From contig NZ_CP104272.1 of the NCBI RefSeq assembly GCF_025244865.1, forward strand, positions 806,001 to 870,000: 64,000 nt of DNA, given 5' to 3'. The position numbers and the translations under genes are program-made. The stretch comes from Arthrobacter sp. zg-Y1110 (lineage in GTDB: Bacteria; Actinomycetota; Actinomycetes; Actinomycetales; Micrococcaceae). This document shows positions 19,272 to 28,987 of this stretch, in pieces (the first letter of the stretch is position 1; every line of letters starts with the position of its first letter). The notes beneath the pieces are model-generated. The model was not told where the DNA came from. It saw only the letters and a program-made list of their open reading frames with translations, and searched no databases.

Positions 19272-21011
19272 CTACGGCAGCATCCACTCCAGGACGGGGG
19301 TGGACTGCAGATAGACCAGAATGCACAGGGCGAGCAGCAGCAGCACGCTCCAGCCGATCACCTTGCGAAGCAGCACCGATTCCTGCCCGCTCATATTGAC
19401 CGCGGCCGCGCCGATGGCCAGGTTCTGCGGGCTGATCAGCTTGCCCATGACACCGCCGCCGGTGTTGGCGGCGACCATCAGCTGCGGATCCAGGCCGGCT
19501 TCAATACCGGCCGTCTGCTGCAGCTTGGCAAAGAGCGCGTTCGCGGAGGTATCCGAACCGGTCACTGCCGTGCCGATCCAGCCGAGCACGGGGGAGAGGA
19601 AGGCAAAGAAGCTGCCGGTCGCCGCGAGCCACGTACCGATTGATACCGTCTGTCCGGAAAAGTTCATCACGTACGCCAGGGCCAGCACACCAAGGATGGT
19701 CAGCGCGGCGGAACGCATCCGCACCGCCGTCGTCCAGATTTCCCGCACCGCCGCGCCCATGCTCAGCGGATACCGGCCGTTTTCATTGAAGCGGGAGTAG
19801 ATCAGGGCAACAATCAGACCGGTGATCAGCAGCAAGGTACCGGGGCTGATCAGCCAGTCGAAGTTGTAGACGGTGGAGGACTGGGTCTGGCCGTTGCTGT
19901 CCAGCAGGGCTTCGTGCAGCACCGGCCAGGGGATCTCGATGTTGGTCTTCGCGAGTGCTTCGGGCACGTCGACGCCCAGCGTCCAGAGGTTCACAAAGCC
20001 GAAAATGACAATGACCGCCACATACGGGAACAGCGCCATCCACGCCCGGGACGGGGTGAGCCGGTCCTCGGCGGTGTCATCCGCCGCGGTCAGCACGTCC
20101 GATGCCGTGCCGGTGCCGGCCGGCGTCCAGCCGCCCGCCCGCGCTTCGGCCAGTTCCGCTTTCATCCGCTGGCCGGCTTCGCCTCCGTTGCGCGGATGCC
20201 AGAAGCGCAGGAACCCCACGGCGGCCAGCAGCGCCACGAGGGAGGCCACAATGTCGGTCAGTTCGTAGGAGAAATAGTTTGAGCAGAGGAACTGGAAGAT
20301 GGAGAAAACGACGCCGGTGAACAGGGCTATGGGCCAGCAGTCCCGCAGGCCGCGGCGTCCGTCCAGGATGAACAGCAGGATCAGCGGTACAAACAGGGCC
20401 AGCACCGGTGTCTGCCGGCCCACCACGGCACCGATTTCATCTCCGGTGTAGCCGGTGAGGTTGGCGGCGGTGGTAATGGGGATGGCCAGGGCACCGAACG
20501 CCACCGGGGCGGTGTTGGCCACCAGCACGGCGGTGGCCGCGCGGATGGGAGCGATGCCCAGGGCCAGCAGCATGGTCACGGTGATGGCCACCGGGGCTCC
20601 GAACCCGGCCAGGGCTTCCAGCAGGCCGCCGAAACAGAAGGCCACCAGGATGGCCTGCACCCTCAGGTCTCCGCCGCCGATCGCGTCGAAGACCCTTCTC
20701 AGGTCCTCGAACCGGCCGCTGAGCACCGTCACCTGGTACAGCCAGACGGCCATCACGATGATCCAGACCACCGGGAACAAGCCGAAAGCCGCCCCCTGCG
20801 TGGCGGAGAGCAGGGCGAGTCCAATAGGCATGCCGAAACCGAAGACGCCGACGGCGAGGGCCACCAGCAGAGCCCACGCTCCGGCCACGTACGCCCGCGT
20901 CTTGGCGAAGGCCAGCAGGAAGAAAAAGGTCAGCAGTGGAAGCAGCGCCACGAGGGCGGACAGGGCAACGCTGTTGAGGACGGGATCTGTGCTGGGAGTA
21001 AAGCTGTCCAT
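19272..21011 (-). CDS. lctP: L-lactate permease (LctP/LldP family)
   Basis: This 579-residue, very hydrophobic protein has about 13-14 predicted helices. LctP family segments are recognisable: LAGFGAPVAITVTML, ANTAPVAFGALAIPI and FFAFLSPVLGWIGTAVTGSDTS (shown in part), plus NTGGGVMGKLISPQNLAIG near the C-terminus. The family imports L-lactate or glycolate with protons. It serves the nearby lutABC operon. The gap 21012-21203 upstream would hold its promoter unless it is read through from the YoaK-like gene. Confidence 0.93.
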   Translation of the reverse strand: MDSFTPSTDPVLNSVALSALVALLPLLTFFFLLAFAKTRAYVAGAWALLVALAVGVFGFGMPIGLALLSATQGAAFGLFPVVWIIVMAVWLYQVTVLSGRFEDLRRVFDAIGGGDLRVQAILVAFCFGGLLEALAGFGAPVAITVTMLLALGIAPIRAATAVLVANTAPVAFGALAIPITTAANLTGYTGDEIGAVVGRQTPVLALFVPLILLFILDGRRGLRDCWPIALFTGVVFSIFQFLCSNYFSYELTDIVASLVALLAAVGFLRFWHPRNGGEAGQRMKAELAEARAGGWTPAGTGTASDVLTAADDTAEDRLTPSRAWMALFPYVAVIVIFGFVNLWTLGVDVPEALAKTNIEIPWPVLHEALLDSNGQTQSSTVYNFDWLISPGTLLLITGLIVALIYSRFNENGRYPLSMGAAVREIWTTAVRMRSAALTILGVLALAYVMNFSGQTVSIGTWLAATGSFFAFLSPVLGWIGTAVTGSDTSANALFAKLQQTAGIEAGLDPQLMVAANTGGGVMGKLISPQNLAIGAAAVNMSGQESVLLRKVIGWSVLLLLALCILVYLQSTPVLEWMLP

Positions 21012-21203
21012 AGGGGCCTCCGCGTCGAGCCGGAAGCGGGCTCAACGGATGGAGCTTCCCTGCCGAACCGGAACACCGGTCAAACCGGGGAAGCGCTGGA
21101 TCAAGCGTTCCTTCAAGCCTAAGGCCGGGTTCCCGGCTGGTAACCCCCGGAAGGCATCCACAGGCCCTGAACCGGAGAGGAAATGACCTTCGGGGGTCCC
21201 GGC

Positions 21204-21911
21204 TCAGCCTGCCGAGACTCCTGCGCCGTTGCGTTCGCGGTGGTGGCGGACGTAACCGGTCACGGCCACAGCAATCGAGATGACGGCTGAGATAGTCAAT
21301 CCCAGCCAGAGCCCGACATTCAGGGCAGCAGCGCCGGCTACGGCTCCAAGCATAATCAGGGCAATCGCGAGGGCACGGCGGACCCAGTGCTTGCTGTCCC
21401 CGCCGGCCAGACGCGAGTCCGAGGCAAGCCCCGTAATGGTTGAGGTCACCACCACTGTGGTTATTTCCGCGACCTTCAACCGCTTGGCGGTCGCGGCCTG
21501 GATGCCCATGGCTATGGCGAGAGCCGACGTCGTGATGCTGCCCAAAAGGGAACTGGCCTGCACGTCCACCACCGCCGTGAGGACGGCCAGTGCGGTAATG
21601 ACACCGGCGACCACCATCAGTGACAGCGTGGTCCGCCCGGACCAGCCCTCCGGGCCCTTGCGCAGCATCCGGCCGGCAAGGGCGGCGCCCAGCATAAAGA
21701 AGAGAAGCGCCAGGACCGGACGCAGGATCGGCAGGTCGGCACCGCCGGCGAAGGCCATGCCCAGCAACACCACGTTGCCTGTCATATTTCCGGTGAAGAC
21801 CCGGTCAAGGCCCAGATAACCGACGGCGTCCACTACCCCGGTGGAGAAAGTCAGGGCCAGCATCAGCCATAAATGCACCCGTTCGGTCGGTACGGCGTTC
21901 AGTCGCTTCAC
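21204..21911 (-). CDS. YoaK/DUF1275 family membrane protein
   Basis: This 235-residue protein has six hydrophobic helices. The N-terminal LALTFSTGVVDAVGYLGL, the loop FTGNMTGNVVLLG and the segment MGIQAATAKRL are DUF1275/YoaK signatures. Function is unknown in the family, although transport or stress roles have been proposed. It lies upstream of the lactate permease on the same strand with 192 bases between. The start ATG is well placed before the first helix. Confidence 0.87.
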   Translation of the reverse strand: MKRLNAVPTERVHLWLMLALTFSTGVVDAVGYLGLDRVFTGNMTGNVVLLGMAFAGGADLPILRPVLALLFFMLGAALAGRMLRKGPEGWSGRTTLSLMVVAGVITALAVLTAVVDVQASSLLGSITTSALAIAMGIQAATAKRLKVAEITTVVVTSTITGLASDSRLAGGDSKHWVRRALAIALIMLGAVAGAAALNVGLWLGLTISAVISIAVAVTGYVRHHRERNGAGVSAG

Positions 21912-22028
21912 TGGCGGAATGTCTCCTTAGGCAGCCGTCCGTATACGAACGTGGCGGAAGGTCCGATTGTATTCAAAATCGCGTGATGCAAGGATTCGCC
22001 TAACCTGTTGTCTCCCGAAAGATGCCCC

Positions 22029-23843
22029 ATGACCTACACCGCCCCGGATTCCTTCACCACCCGGCCCACCCTGCAGGGCACCTTCGGGATGAGTGCGTCT
22101 ACGCACTGGTTGGCTACGGCGTCAGCCCAGGCCGTCCTGGAGCGCGGAGGAAACGCCTTCGACGCCGCAGTAGCCGGCGGCTTTGTGCTGCACGTTGTGG
22201 AACCGCACCTGAACGGTCCGGGCGGGGACATGACCGGTGTTTTCGCGACGGCGGAGAACCCCGGCGAACCGGTGGTGCTGATGGGCCAGGGACCGGCGCC
22301 CGCCGCAGCCACCCGGGAGCACTACCTCGCCGAAGGCCTGGAACTGGTGCCCGGCGCCGGTGCCCTCGCCGCAGCCGTCCCCGCCGCCGTCGACGCGTGG
22401 CTGTTGCTGCTGCGGGAGCACGGCAGCTGGGAACTGACAGACGTTCTGGCCTTCGCCGTGGACTACGCCCGCAACGGTCATCCCGTCCTGGCCCGGGTCG
22501 GAGCCACCATCGAATCCGTGGCGGAGCTGTTCACCGACCACTGGCCCACCTCGGCGGCCCAGTGGATGCCGGAGGGGCGCGTTCCGCGTGAGGGCGACAT
22601 CATCCGCAACGAGGCCTATGCCAGTGTGCTGGACCGGCTGGTCGACGCCGGTTCCGGCGCCGGAAGCCGGGAAGAACGGATAGACGCCGCCCGGCGTGAA
22701 TGGCGCGAGGGTTTCGTGGCGCAGGCAGCGGCGGATTTCGCGGCCGCGCCGCACCGCCACTCCTCAGGCGCCGACCACGCCGGCGTCATTGCTGCCGCAG
22801 ACTTCGCGGCCTTCGAAGCGGGGTTTGAACCGGCTGTCACGTTCGACTTCCGCGGCTACACCATTGCCAAGACCGGAGCCTGGGGGCAGGGGCCTGCATT
22901 GCTGCAGACCCTGGCCATCCTCGCCGGCTTCGACGACGACCGTCTGGACCCGTCCACGGCGCTGGGCGCACACACCATCCTGGAAGCCCAGAAGCTGGCC
23001 ATCGCGGACCGCGAGGCATACTACGGTGACGCTCAGGTGCCCCTGGACTACCTGCTGAGCGAGGAATACGCGGCCGGGCGCCGCGCTCTGATCACCGACA
23101 CCGCCTCCGCTGAATTCCGCCCCGGTACGGTGCCGGGATACACGCCCTTCGTGCCGCCGCTGCGCACGGAGTACCTGCCGCCGGCCCTGGCGGGAGCGGG
23201 CAGCGCCGGTTTTGCCGGCGTCGGCGAACCGACAGTGATGCCCACCGGCGAGACCCGCGGGGATACCTGCCACATCGATGTCGCGGACCGGTGGGGGAAC
23301 ATGGTTTCCGCCACCCCGTCGGGAGGCTGGCTGCAGTCCTCCCCGACCATCCCGGAACTCGGTTTCTGCCTGGGCTCGCGGCTGCAGATGACCTGGCTGG
23401 AAGAGGGCGCGCCGTCCACTTTGGCGCCGGGGAAACGGCCGCGCACCACTCTGACCCCCACGCTGGTGCTGAAGGACGGCAAACCGGTGGTTGCCCTGGG
23501 TTCGCCCGGCGGGGACCAGCAGGATCAGTGGCAGCTGCTGTACCTGCTGCGCACGATCGTCGGCGGGTACACCCCGCAGCAGGCCATTGACGCCCCCGCC
23601 CTGCACACCACGTCCATTCCCGGTTCTTTCTGGCCGCGCACCTGGACACCCGGCGGCGCGGTGGTCGAAGACCGGCTGGGGGAGGACGTGATTGCCGAGC
23701 TGGAATCCCGGGGCCATGTGGTGACCCGGGCCGGGGACTGGGCACTGGGGCGGTTGTCCTCTGTGGTCCGGGAGCCGGATTCGGGCCTCCTGCAGGCAGC
23801 AGCGAATCCGCGGGGAGCGCAGGGGTATGCAGCCGGGCGGTGA
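22029..23843 (+). CDS. Gamma-glutamyltransferase family protein
   Basis: The ATG at 22029 (MTYTAPDS) gives 604 residues. The Ntn-hydrolase layout of gamma-glutamyltransferases is clear: an N-terminal ATASAQAVLERGGNAFDAAV and HLNGPGGDM, then the autoprocessing site at GDTCHIDVADRWGNMVSATP, where the Thr of DTCH becomes the new N-terminal nucleophile, and LGSPGGDQQ near the end. No signal peptide is seen, which suggests a cytosolic enzyme; related FpuA/acylase-type members are also cytosolic. The substrate could be glutathione-like gamma-glutamyl compounds or an unrelated amide. It is divergent from the YoaK-like gene. Confidence 0.9.
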   Translation: MTYTAPDSFTTRPTLQGTFGMSASTHWLATASAQAVLERGGNAFDAAVAGGFVLHVVEPHLNGPGGDMTGVFATAENPGEPVVLMGQGPAPAAATREHYLAEGLELVPGAGALAAAVPAAVDAWLLLLREHGSWELTDVLAFAVDYARNGHPVLARVGATIESVAELFTDHWPTSAAQWMPEGRVPREGDIIRNEAYASVLDRLVDAGSGAGSREERIDAARREWREGFVAQAAADFAAAPHRHSSGADHAGVIAAADFAAFEAGFEPAVTFDFRGYTIAKTGAWGQGPALLQTLAILAGFDDDRLDPSTALGAHTILEAQKLAIADREAYYGDAQVPLDYLLSEEYAAGRRALITDTASAEFRPGTVPGYTPFVPPLRTEYLPPALAGAGSAGFAGVGEPTVMPTGETRGDTCHIDVADRWGNMVSATPSGGWLQSSPTIPELGFCLGSRLQMTWLEEGAPSTLAPGKRPRTTLTPTLVLKDGKPVVALGSPGGDQQDQWQLLYLLRTIVGGYTPQQAIDAPALHTTSIPGSFWPRTWTPGGAVVEDRLGEDVIAELESRGHVVTRAGDWALGRLSSVVREPDSGLLQAAANPRGAQGYAAGR

Positions 23844-23853
23844 GACCGGCTTA

Positions 23854-23869
23854 CCCCCTGCTCAGGGGG
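23854..23869 (+). terminator. Small hairpin after the gamma-glutamyltransferase gene
   Basis: CCCCCTG (23854-23860), a two-base centre and CAGGGGG (23863-23869) form a perfect 7-bp stem 11 bases after the stop codon. There is no T-run, so termination is uncertain. Confidence 0.35.
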
Positions 23870-23954
23870 AGGGGAGTCCCGCCCGTTCCGTTCGGGTGAG
23901 CCCCGAGCCTATAGTTCAAGAGGGGTTCCTTCCTACTGTGAGCGAGGCTTCAAG

Positions 23955-24917
23955 ATGGCCAATATCACCACCCGACCCGTCACAAAACTTGGAATCGTGG
24001 GAGCCGGAAGTGTCGGCACGTCCATGGCATACGCAGCGATCATCCGGGACACTGCCCGCCAGATTGCGATCTACGACATCGACGCCGTCCGGGCCGAGGC
24101 CGAAGGTCTGGACCTGGCCCACGGCACCCAGTTCACCGGCGCCAACACGGTCACCGGCGGAGGCAATATCGAGGACCTGGCCGGGGCGGACGTTATAGCC
24201 ATCACCGCCGGAGCACGCCAGCAGCCGGGCCAGAGCCGGCTGGACCTGGCCGGCGCCAACGTGCGGATCCTGGAGAAGCTGATGCCCCAGCTGATGGAAC
24301 AGGCGCCGGACGCCGTCTACATCATGGTCACCAACCCGGCCGACGTCCTCGCCGTTGCCGCACAGAAAATCGCCGGCCTGCCGCGCAACCGGATGTTTTC
24401 CTCCGGAACGGTCCTGGACACCTCTCGGCTGCGGCTGCTGCTGGCCCGCGAAGCGCACGTACTGATGACCAGCGTGCACGCCACCATCATCGGTGAACAC
24501 GGCGACAGCGAGTTCCCTGTCTGGTCCAACGCGACCATCGGCCCGGTGCCCATCCGGGAATGGGAAATCAGCGGGCGGCAGGTTTTCACCGATGAGTTCC
24601 TTGCCGCCGCCACGGACGACGTCGTCAACGCCGCCTACAAGGTGATCGAGGGCAAGGGAGCAACGAACTACGCGATCGGACTGGCCGGAGTGCGGATTAT
24701 CGAGGCGGTGCTGAATGCCGAAAACGCAGTCCTGCCCGTTGCGGCCACGCTGGACGGGGAGTACGGGATCAGCGGTGTTGCGCTGTCCCTCCCCTCCATC
24801 GTGGGCCACAACGGGGTCTACAAGATGCTCGAAATGCCGCTGGACGAGGCCGAGACCGGGAAGCTCATGGCCTCGGCCGAGACCCTGCAGGGCACTCTGA
24901 AGTCATTGGGAATCTGA
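23955..24917 (+). CDS. ldh: L-lactate dehydrogenase
   Basis: This 320-residue enzyme has the NAD-binding loop GIVGAGSVGTS, the substrate-binding Arg in QQPGQSRLDLA, MVTNPADVLAVAAQKI with the Asn of the active site, and the catalytic His in IIGEHGDSEFP. It interconverts pyruvate and L-lactate with NADH in the cytosol. The residue before PGQSRL fits lactate rather than malate specificity. A GAGCGAGG-type ribosome-binding site precedes the ATG. It complements lutABC and lctP: Ldh would make lactate under low oxygen and the Lut system would recover it. Confidence 0.95.
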   Translation: MANITTRPVTKLGIVGAGSVGTSMAYAAIIRDTARQIAIYDIDAVRAEAEGLDLAHGTQFTGANTVTGGGNIEDLAGADVIAITAGARQQPGQSRLDLAGANVRILEKLMPQLMEQAPDAVYIMVTNPADVLAVAAQKIAGLPRNRMFSSGTVLDTSRLRLLLAREAHVLMTSVHATIIGEHGDSEFPVWSNATIGPVPIREWEISGRQVFTDEFLAAATDDVVNAAYKVIEGKGATNYAIGLAGVRIIEAVLNAENAVLPVAATLDGEYGISGVALSLPSIVGHNGVYKMLEMPLDEAETGKLMASAETLQGTLKSLGI

Positions 24918-24918
24918 C

Positions 24919-24950
24919 GGACCCGTAAGGCGCACGGGCCTTACGGGTCC
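24919..24950. terminator. Bidirectional terminator between ldh and putP
   Basis: GGACCCGTAAGG (24919-24930) pairs perfectly with CCTTACGGGTCC (24939-24950) across an 8-base loop. It fills the 40-base gap between two convergent genes, starting right after the ldh stop codon. Confidence 0.85.
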
Positions 24951-24957
24951 GGGGTTC

Positions 24958-26466
24958 CTAGCTGACTGCTGACGGCTCGGGTTCCTGTGCCGGTTCCTTC
25001 GCGAGCCGGACGGCGTCGTTGAATTCGGCGTCAACCTCCGGCGAGGGTTTGTGGGTCAGCAGGCTGACCACCACGGTGAGGGCCACGTTGATGATGAAGC
25101 CGGGAACAATCTCGTACAGGGTTCCCGAGAGCGCATCCACGCTGCCCCAGATGTAGGCCGTGAGGGCGCCGGCAATCATGCCCGTCAGCGCGCCCGCAGT
25201 ACTCAGCCGCCGCCAGAACAGTGCCAGCAGGATGGTCGGTCCGAAGGAAGCGCCGAATCCGGCCCAGGCGAAGCCCACCAGGTCAAGAATGGTGTCATTG
25301 CGGCCCAGCGCAATCAGGATGGAGATCACGGAGACCACCAGGACGCCAAGCCGGCCGAGCATCACCAGGGACCGAGGGGAGGCCTCGCGGCGAAGCGCAA
25401 TCCGGTACAGGTCTTCGACCAGCGCCGACGACGTCACGATCAGCTGGGAGGAAATGGTGCTCATGATCGCAGCCAGCACGGCGGCCAGGACAAAGCCGGC
25501 CACCAGCGGGTGGAAGAAGATCTGCGCCAGGCTCAGGAAAACCGCTTCGGGTTCGTCGAGGGTCAGGTTGTTCTGCTGGAAGTACGCCACGCCTACCAGC
25601 GCCGTGAGGATGGCGCCGACCACGCTGAACAGCATCCAGCCGACGCCGATCCGGCGGCCGGCTTTCGCATCGGCGGGGGAGCGCAGCGCCATGAAGCGGA
25701 CAATGATGTGCGGCTGGCCGAAGTAGCCCAGCCCCCAGGCGAGTGCGGAAATGATGCCCAGCGCCGTGCCGCCGGCAATCGGGTCCAGCATGTCCGGATT
25801 CACCTCGCGGAGGGAATCGGTCATGCCGCCGAAACCGCCCACATTAACCAGGCCGACCACGGGAACCAGCACCAGGGCGGCCACCATCATCAGGCCCTGC
25901 ACCACGTCGGTGTAGCTGGCCGCGAGGAATCCGCCGAAGAGCGTGTAGGCAATGGTGACGACGGCGACGATCAGCATGCCGGTCACATAGCTTGAGCCGA
26001 AGGAGCTTTCGAAGAAGACGCCGCCGGCGACCATGCCGGAGGAGACGTAGAAGGTGAAGAAGACCAGGATGATCAGGCCCGATACCACCCGTAGAAGCCG
26101 TGAACGGTCCCGAAGCCGGTTCTCCAGGAAACTGGGCACCGTGATCGAATTGTTGGCGACCATCGTGTAGGCGCGGAGGCGGGGTGCCACGAACTTCCAG
26201 TTCAGCCAGGCCCCGACGGTCAGGCCGACGGCAATCCAGCCTTCCACCAATCCCGAAACATAGATGGCGCCCGGCAGGCCCATCAGCAGCCAGCCGGACA
26301 TGTCGGAGGCGCCTGCGCTGAGGGCGGCGACGCCGGGCTTCAAGTCCCGTCCCGCGAGCATGTAGTCGTCCAGGCTGTTGGTCTTGCGGTAGGCCCACCA
26401 GCCGATCGCCAGCATGGCGAGCATATAGATCGTCATGGCGATCACTTTGTACGTCTGATCTGTCAT
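24958..26466 (-). CDS. putP: Sodium/proline symporter
   Basis: The 502-residue sodium:solute symporter has 13 helices. PutP-specific segments are visible: WWAYRKTNSLDDYMLAGR after helix 1, LSAGASDMSGWLLMGLPGA (sodium and proline site, unwound helix 2), ALAWGLGYFGQPHIIVRFMA and VLAAIMSTISSQLIVTSSAL. It imports L-proline with sodium across the cytoplasmic membrane. The C-terminal tail is short, charged and acidic. No proline dehydrogenase is adjacent. Confidence 0.94.
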   Translation of the reverse strand: MTDQTYKVIAMTIYMLAMLAIGWWAYRKTNSLDDYMLAGRDLKPGVAALSAGASDMSGWLLMGLPGAIYVSGLVEGWIAVGLTVGAWLNWKFVAPRLRAYTMVANNSITVPSFLENRLRDRSRLLRVVSGLIILVFFTFYVSSGMVAGGVFFESSFGSSYVTGMLIVAVVTIAYTLFGGFLAASYTDVVQGLMMVAALVLVPVVGLVNVGGFGGMTDSLREVNPDMLDPIAGGTALGIISALAWGLGYFGQPHIIVRFMALRSPADAKAGRRIGVGWMLFSVVGAILTALVGVAYFQQNNLTLDEPEAVFLSLAQIFFHPLVAGFVLAAVLAAIMSTISSQLIVTSSALVEDLYRIALRREASPRSLVMLGRLGVLVVSVISILIALGRNDTILDLVGFAWAGFGASFGPTILLALFWRRLSTAGALTGMIAGALTAYIWGSVDALSGTLYEIVPGFIINVALTVVVSLLTHKPSPEVDAEFNDAVRLAKEPAQEPEPSAVS

Positions 26467-26525
26467 TGCTTAGTTGCCGTTCACTAGGTGCGTGTGAGGA
26501 GTACGGCGTCCAAGTATGTCAGGAA

Positions 26526-27254
26526 TCACATAGATGTAAGTTCCCGCAGCCGCCAGGCGTTCCGGACCGCATGCCCACCGAGGTCGTTGTTGAAGTACGC
26601 ATAAACGTCCTTGCCCGCGGCGTCCCACTCGCGGATCCGGGCCGCCCACCACTGCAGGTCTTCCTCGGTGTAGGAATCGACGTAGAGCTGCTCAGGGTTC
26701 GGTCCGTGCAACCGGACGTACACAAACGGGGCGGTTGCGCGCAGGGTGCACGGCAGGTGCGCCCCGCTCATTACGGTGTAGGCGGCGCCGTGGCGTTCCA
26801 GCAGCTGGAAGACCTCTTCGTCATTCCAGCTGTCGTGCCGGAACTCCACCGCCACCCTGATGTTGTCGGGGAGTTTCGCCAGGATGTAGTCCAGGCGGTC
26901 GTCGTCGCGCTCCATATCCGGGGAAAGCTGAAGAAGGAACACACCGCTGCGGTCTCCCAGCGCGGCGAAACAGCGCTCGATCCGGCCGATCCACTCATCC
27001 GGATCCCGCAGCTTCCGCCCGTGGGTGAGTCCCCGGGGAGCCTTGACCGAAAAGACGTACCCTTCCGGCAGTCGGTCCCGGTAGGCGGCGAACGCCTCCT
27101 CGCGGGGCCAGCGGTAAAAGCTGCCGTTAAACTCGACGGTTTCGAATTCACTCGCATACTTTTCCAGCCATACCCGGGCCGGCACGCCCTTGGGGTACAG
27201 CACGTTGCGCCAGTGGTTGTAGGCCCAGCCCGATGTTCCGATATGGATGCTCAC
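26526..27254 (-). CDS. DUF72 (YecE-like) family protein
   Basis: I chose the GTG at 27254 because the conserved family start VSIHIGTSGWAYNHW follows directly. The 242 residues make a TIM-barrel-like DUF72 protein with YASEFETVEFNGSFYRWP, FSVKAPRGLTHGRKL and AYFNNDLGGHAVRNAWRL, all typical. Function is unknown in the family. It is divergent from the LLM oxidoreductase. Confidence 0.87.
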   Translation of the reverse strand: MSIHIGTSGWAYNHWRNVLYPKGVPARVWLEKYASEFETVEFNGSFYRWPREEAFAAYRDRLPEGYVFSVKAPRGLTHGRKLRDPDEWIGRIERCFAALGDRSGVFLLQLSPDMERDDDRLDYILAKLPDNIRVAVEFRHDSWNDEEVFQLLERHGAAYTVMSGAHLPCTLRATAPFVYVRLHGPNPEQLYVDSYTEEDLQWWAARIREWDAAGKDVYAYFNNDLGGHAVRNAWRLRELTSM

Positions 27255-27378
27255 ACCATCCAAACTAGCCGCTGGCTGTGCACCCGGTGATGAAATAACC
27301 CGGGCGCCGTCGCCGTTGCAACTAGCGTGCCCGGACAAAAAGGCCCGGCGCGCAAGCAACTGAAAGGCAAGTCCCCCT

Positions 27379-28368
27379 ATGAGTGTTCCGCTCTCAATTC
27401 TCGATCTCGCCATCATCGATGAGGGCGAGACCGCACGTGATTCCTTTGCGTCTTCGCTGGCGCTGGCCCAGGAAGCGGAAAAGCTGGGTTACACCCGCAT
27501 CTGGTACGCAGAGCACCACAACATGCCCACCATTGCCTCCTCCGCCACCAGCGTGCTGATCGGCTACATCGCCGCGCACACCCGGAGCATTCGGCTCGGC
27601 GCCGGCGGCGTTATGCTGCCCAACCACGCCCCGCTGACCATTGCGGAGCAGTTCGGCACCCTGGAAACGCTGTTCCCGGGCCGGATTGACCTCGGCCTCG
27701 GCCGGGCTCCCGGCACGGACCAGAAGACGCTGCACGCGCTGCGCCGGGACCACATGTCCTCGGACAGCTTCCCGCAGGATGTCCAGGAACTGCAGGGATA
27801 CCTGAGCGGCAACACCCTCATTCCGGGCATCAACGCGACGCCGGGAGCCGGCACGAACGTGCCGCTGTACATCCTCGGCTCCTCCCTCTTCGGCGCCAAG
27901 CTGGCGGCCGCGCTGGGACTGCCGTACTCCTTTGCCTCGCACTTCGCCCCGCAGGCACTGCAGGACGCAGTGACCATCTACCGCCGCGACTTCAAGCCCT
28001 CGGCCCAGCTGGCCGAGCCGTACGTGATTGCCGGCGTGAACGTGGTGGCCGCCGAGACCACCGAAGAAGCGCAGCAGATGTTCGCCGATTCGCAGCGCCG
28101 CCGGGTGACCCAGCTCTTCGGCCGGGACCGCACCTTCACCGATGAAGAGGCGGATGCCATCCTTCAGTCGCCGGGCGGACAGCAGGTCAAGCAGATGGGC
28201 CGCTACTCGGCCGTCGGCAACCCCGAGGAAGTCCGCGACTACCTCGACTGGTTCACCGGACATGCGCAGGCCGATGAACTGATCGTTGCCACGCAGACCG
28301 CCACGCTGGAATCGCGGCTCCGCTCCTTCCGGCTGCTCGCGGATGCGGCGCTGCCGGTCCGCGCCTGA
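27379..28368 (+). CDS. LLM class flavin-dependent oxidoreductase
   Basis: This 329-residue protein has the luciferase-like monooxygenase fold: [19 protein letters not shown] at the N-terminus, [20 protein letters not shown], then [20 protein letters not shown] and [13 protein letters not shown]. These define the alkanal-monooxygenase-like family. It should use FMNH2 or F420H2-type cofactors; the exact substrate is unknown. It starts 125 bases from the divergent DUF72 gene and is followed by a thioesterase. Confidence 0.91.
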   Translation: MSVPLSILDLAIIDEGETARDSFASSLALAQEAEKLGYTRIWYAEHHNMPTIASSATSVLIGYIAAHTRSIRLGAGGVMLPNHAPLTIAEQFGTLETLFPGRIDLGLGRAPGTDQKTLHALRRDHMSSDSFPQDVQELQGYLSGNTLIPGINATPGAGTNVPLYILGSSLFGAKLAAALGLPYSFASHFAPQALQDAVTIYRRDFKPSAQLAEPYVIAGVNVVAAETTEEAQQMFADSQRRRVTQLFGRDRTFTDEEADAILQSPGGQQVKQMGRYSAVGNPEEVRDYLDWFTGHAQADELIVATQTATLESRLRSFRLLADAALPVRA

Positions 28369-28417
28369 ACCATGCCTCATCCACAGCGGCCTGCGGCTGC
28401 TGTGCTAGATATGAAGG

Positions 28418-28888
28418 ATGAGTTCTAACCCCCACGTCATCTCCTGTTCCGTCGGCATGCGCTGGGGGGACATGGATGCGTACGGGCATATCAACAATGT
28501 TGAGATCGTCCGGATGCTCGAGGAAGCACGAGTGCATGCCTTCGGCCCTCCCGGCGGAACGGGAGGGCCGGGGGACAAGCCCGCCGTTCCGCTGTTCAGC
28601 GATGTTCCGCCCGGCACCCAGTCCCTCGTCGTGGAACACCGGGTCCGGTACGTAGCGGAACTGACGTACCGGAACATTCCGGCCGACGTCGACGTCTGGA
28701 TCAGCGCGGTAAAGGGCGCCAGCCTGACACTCTCGTACGTGATCCATGACCCGGTGACTGGGCAGGCCTGTGTCCGGGCGGAAACCACGCTGGCCTTTGT
28801 CGACGGCGCCACGGGTACGCTGCAGCGCCTGACGCCGACCCAGCGGGAAATGGCAGCAGCCCACACAGGAGCCTCCGTTTTCGCCTGA
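28418..28888 (+). CDS. Acyl-CoA thioesterase (YbgC/FadM-like hot-dog fold)
   Basis: The ATG at 28418 is preceded by GAAGG. The 156-residue product opens with the hot-dog signature MRWGDMDAYGHINNVEIVRM, where the Asp acts in catalysis in 4HBT-type enzymes. The EHRVRYVAELTYR strand follows. It probably hydrolyses acyl-CoA thioesters in the cytosol; chain length is not predictable. It lies 49 bases after the LLM gene on the same strand. Confidence 0.9.
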   Translation: MSSNPHVISCSVGMRWGDMDAYGHINNVEIVRMLEEARVHAFGPPGGTGGPGDKPAVPLFSDVPPGTQSLVVEHRVRYVAELTYRNIPADVDVWISAVKGASLTLSYVIHDPVTGQACVRAETTLAFVDGATGTLQRLTPTQREMAAAHTGASVFA

Positions 28889-28987
28889 GCTCCCCGCCGA
28901 CCCTCGACCCCTGTGATCGGCACGCGTCCGCCATTAACATCTTTGGTAGTCCCGGCAGGTCCAGCCCGGTAACCAAGGAGATGCACC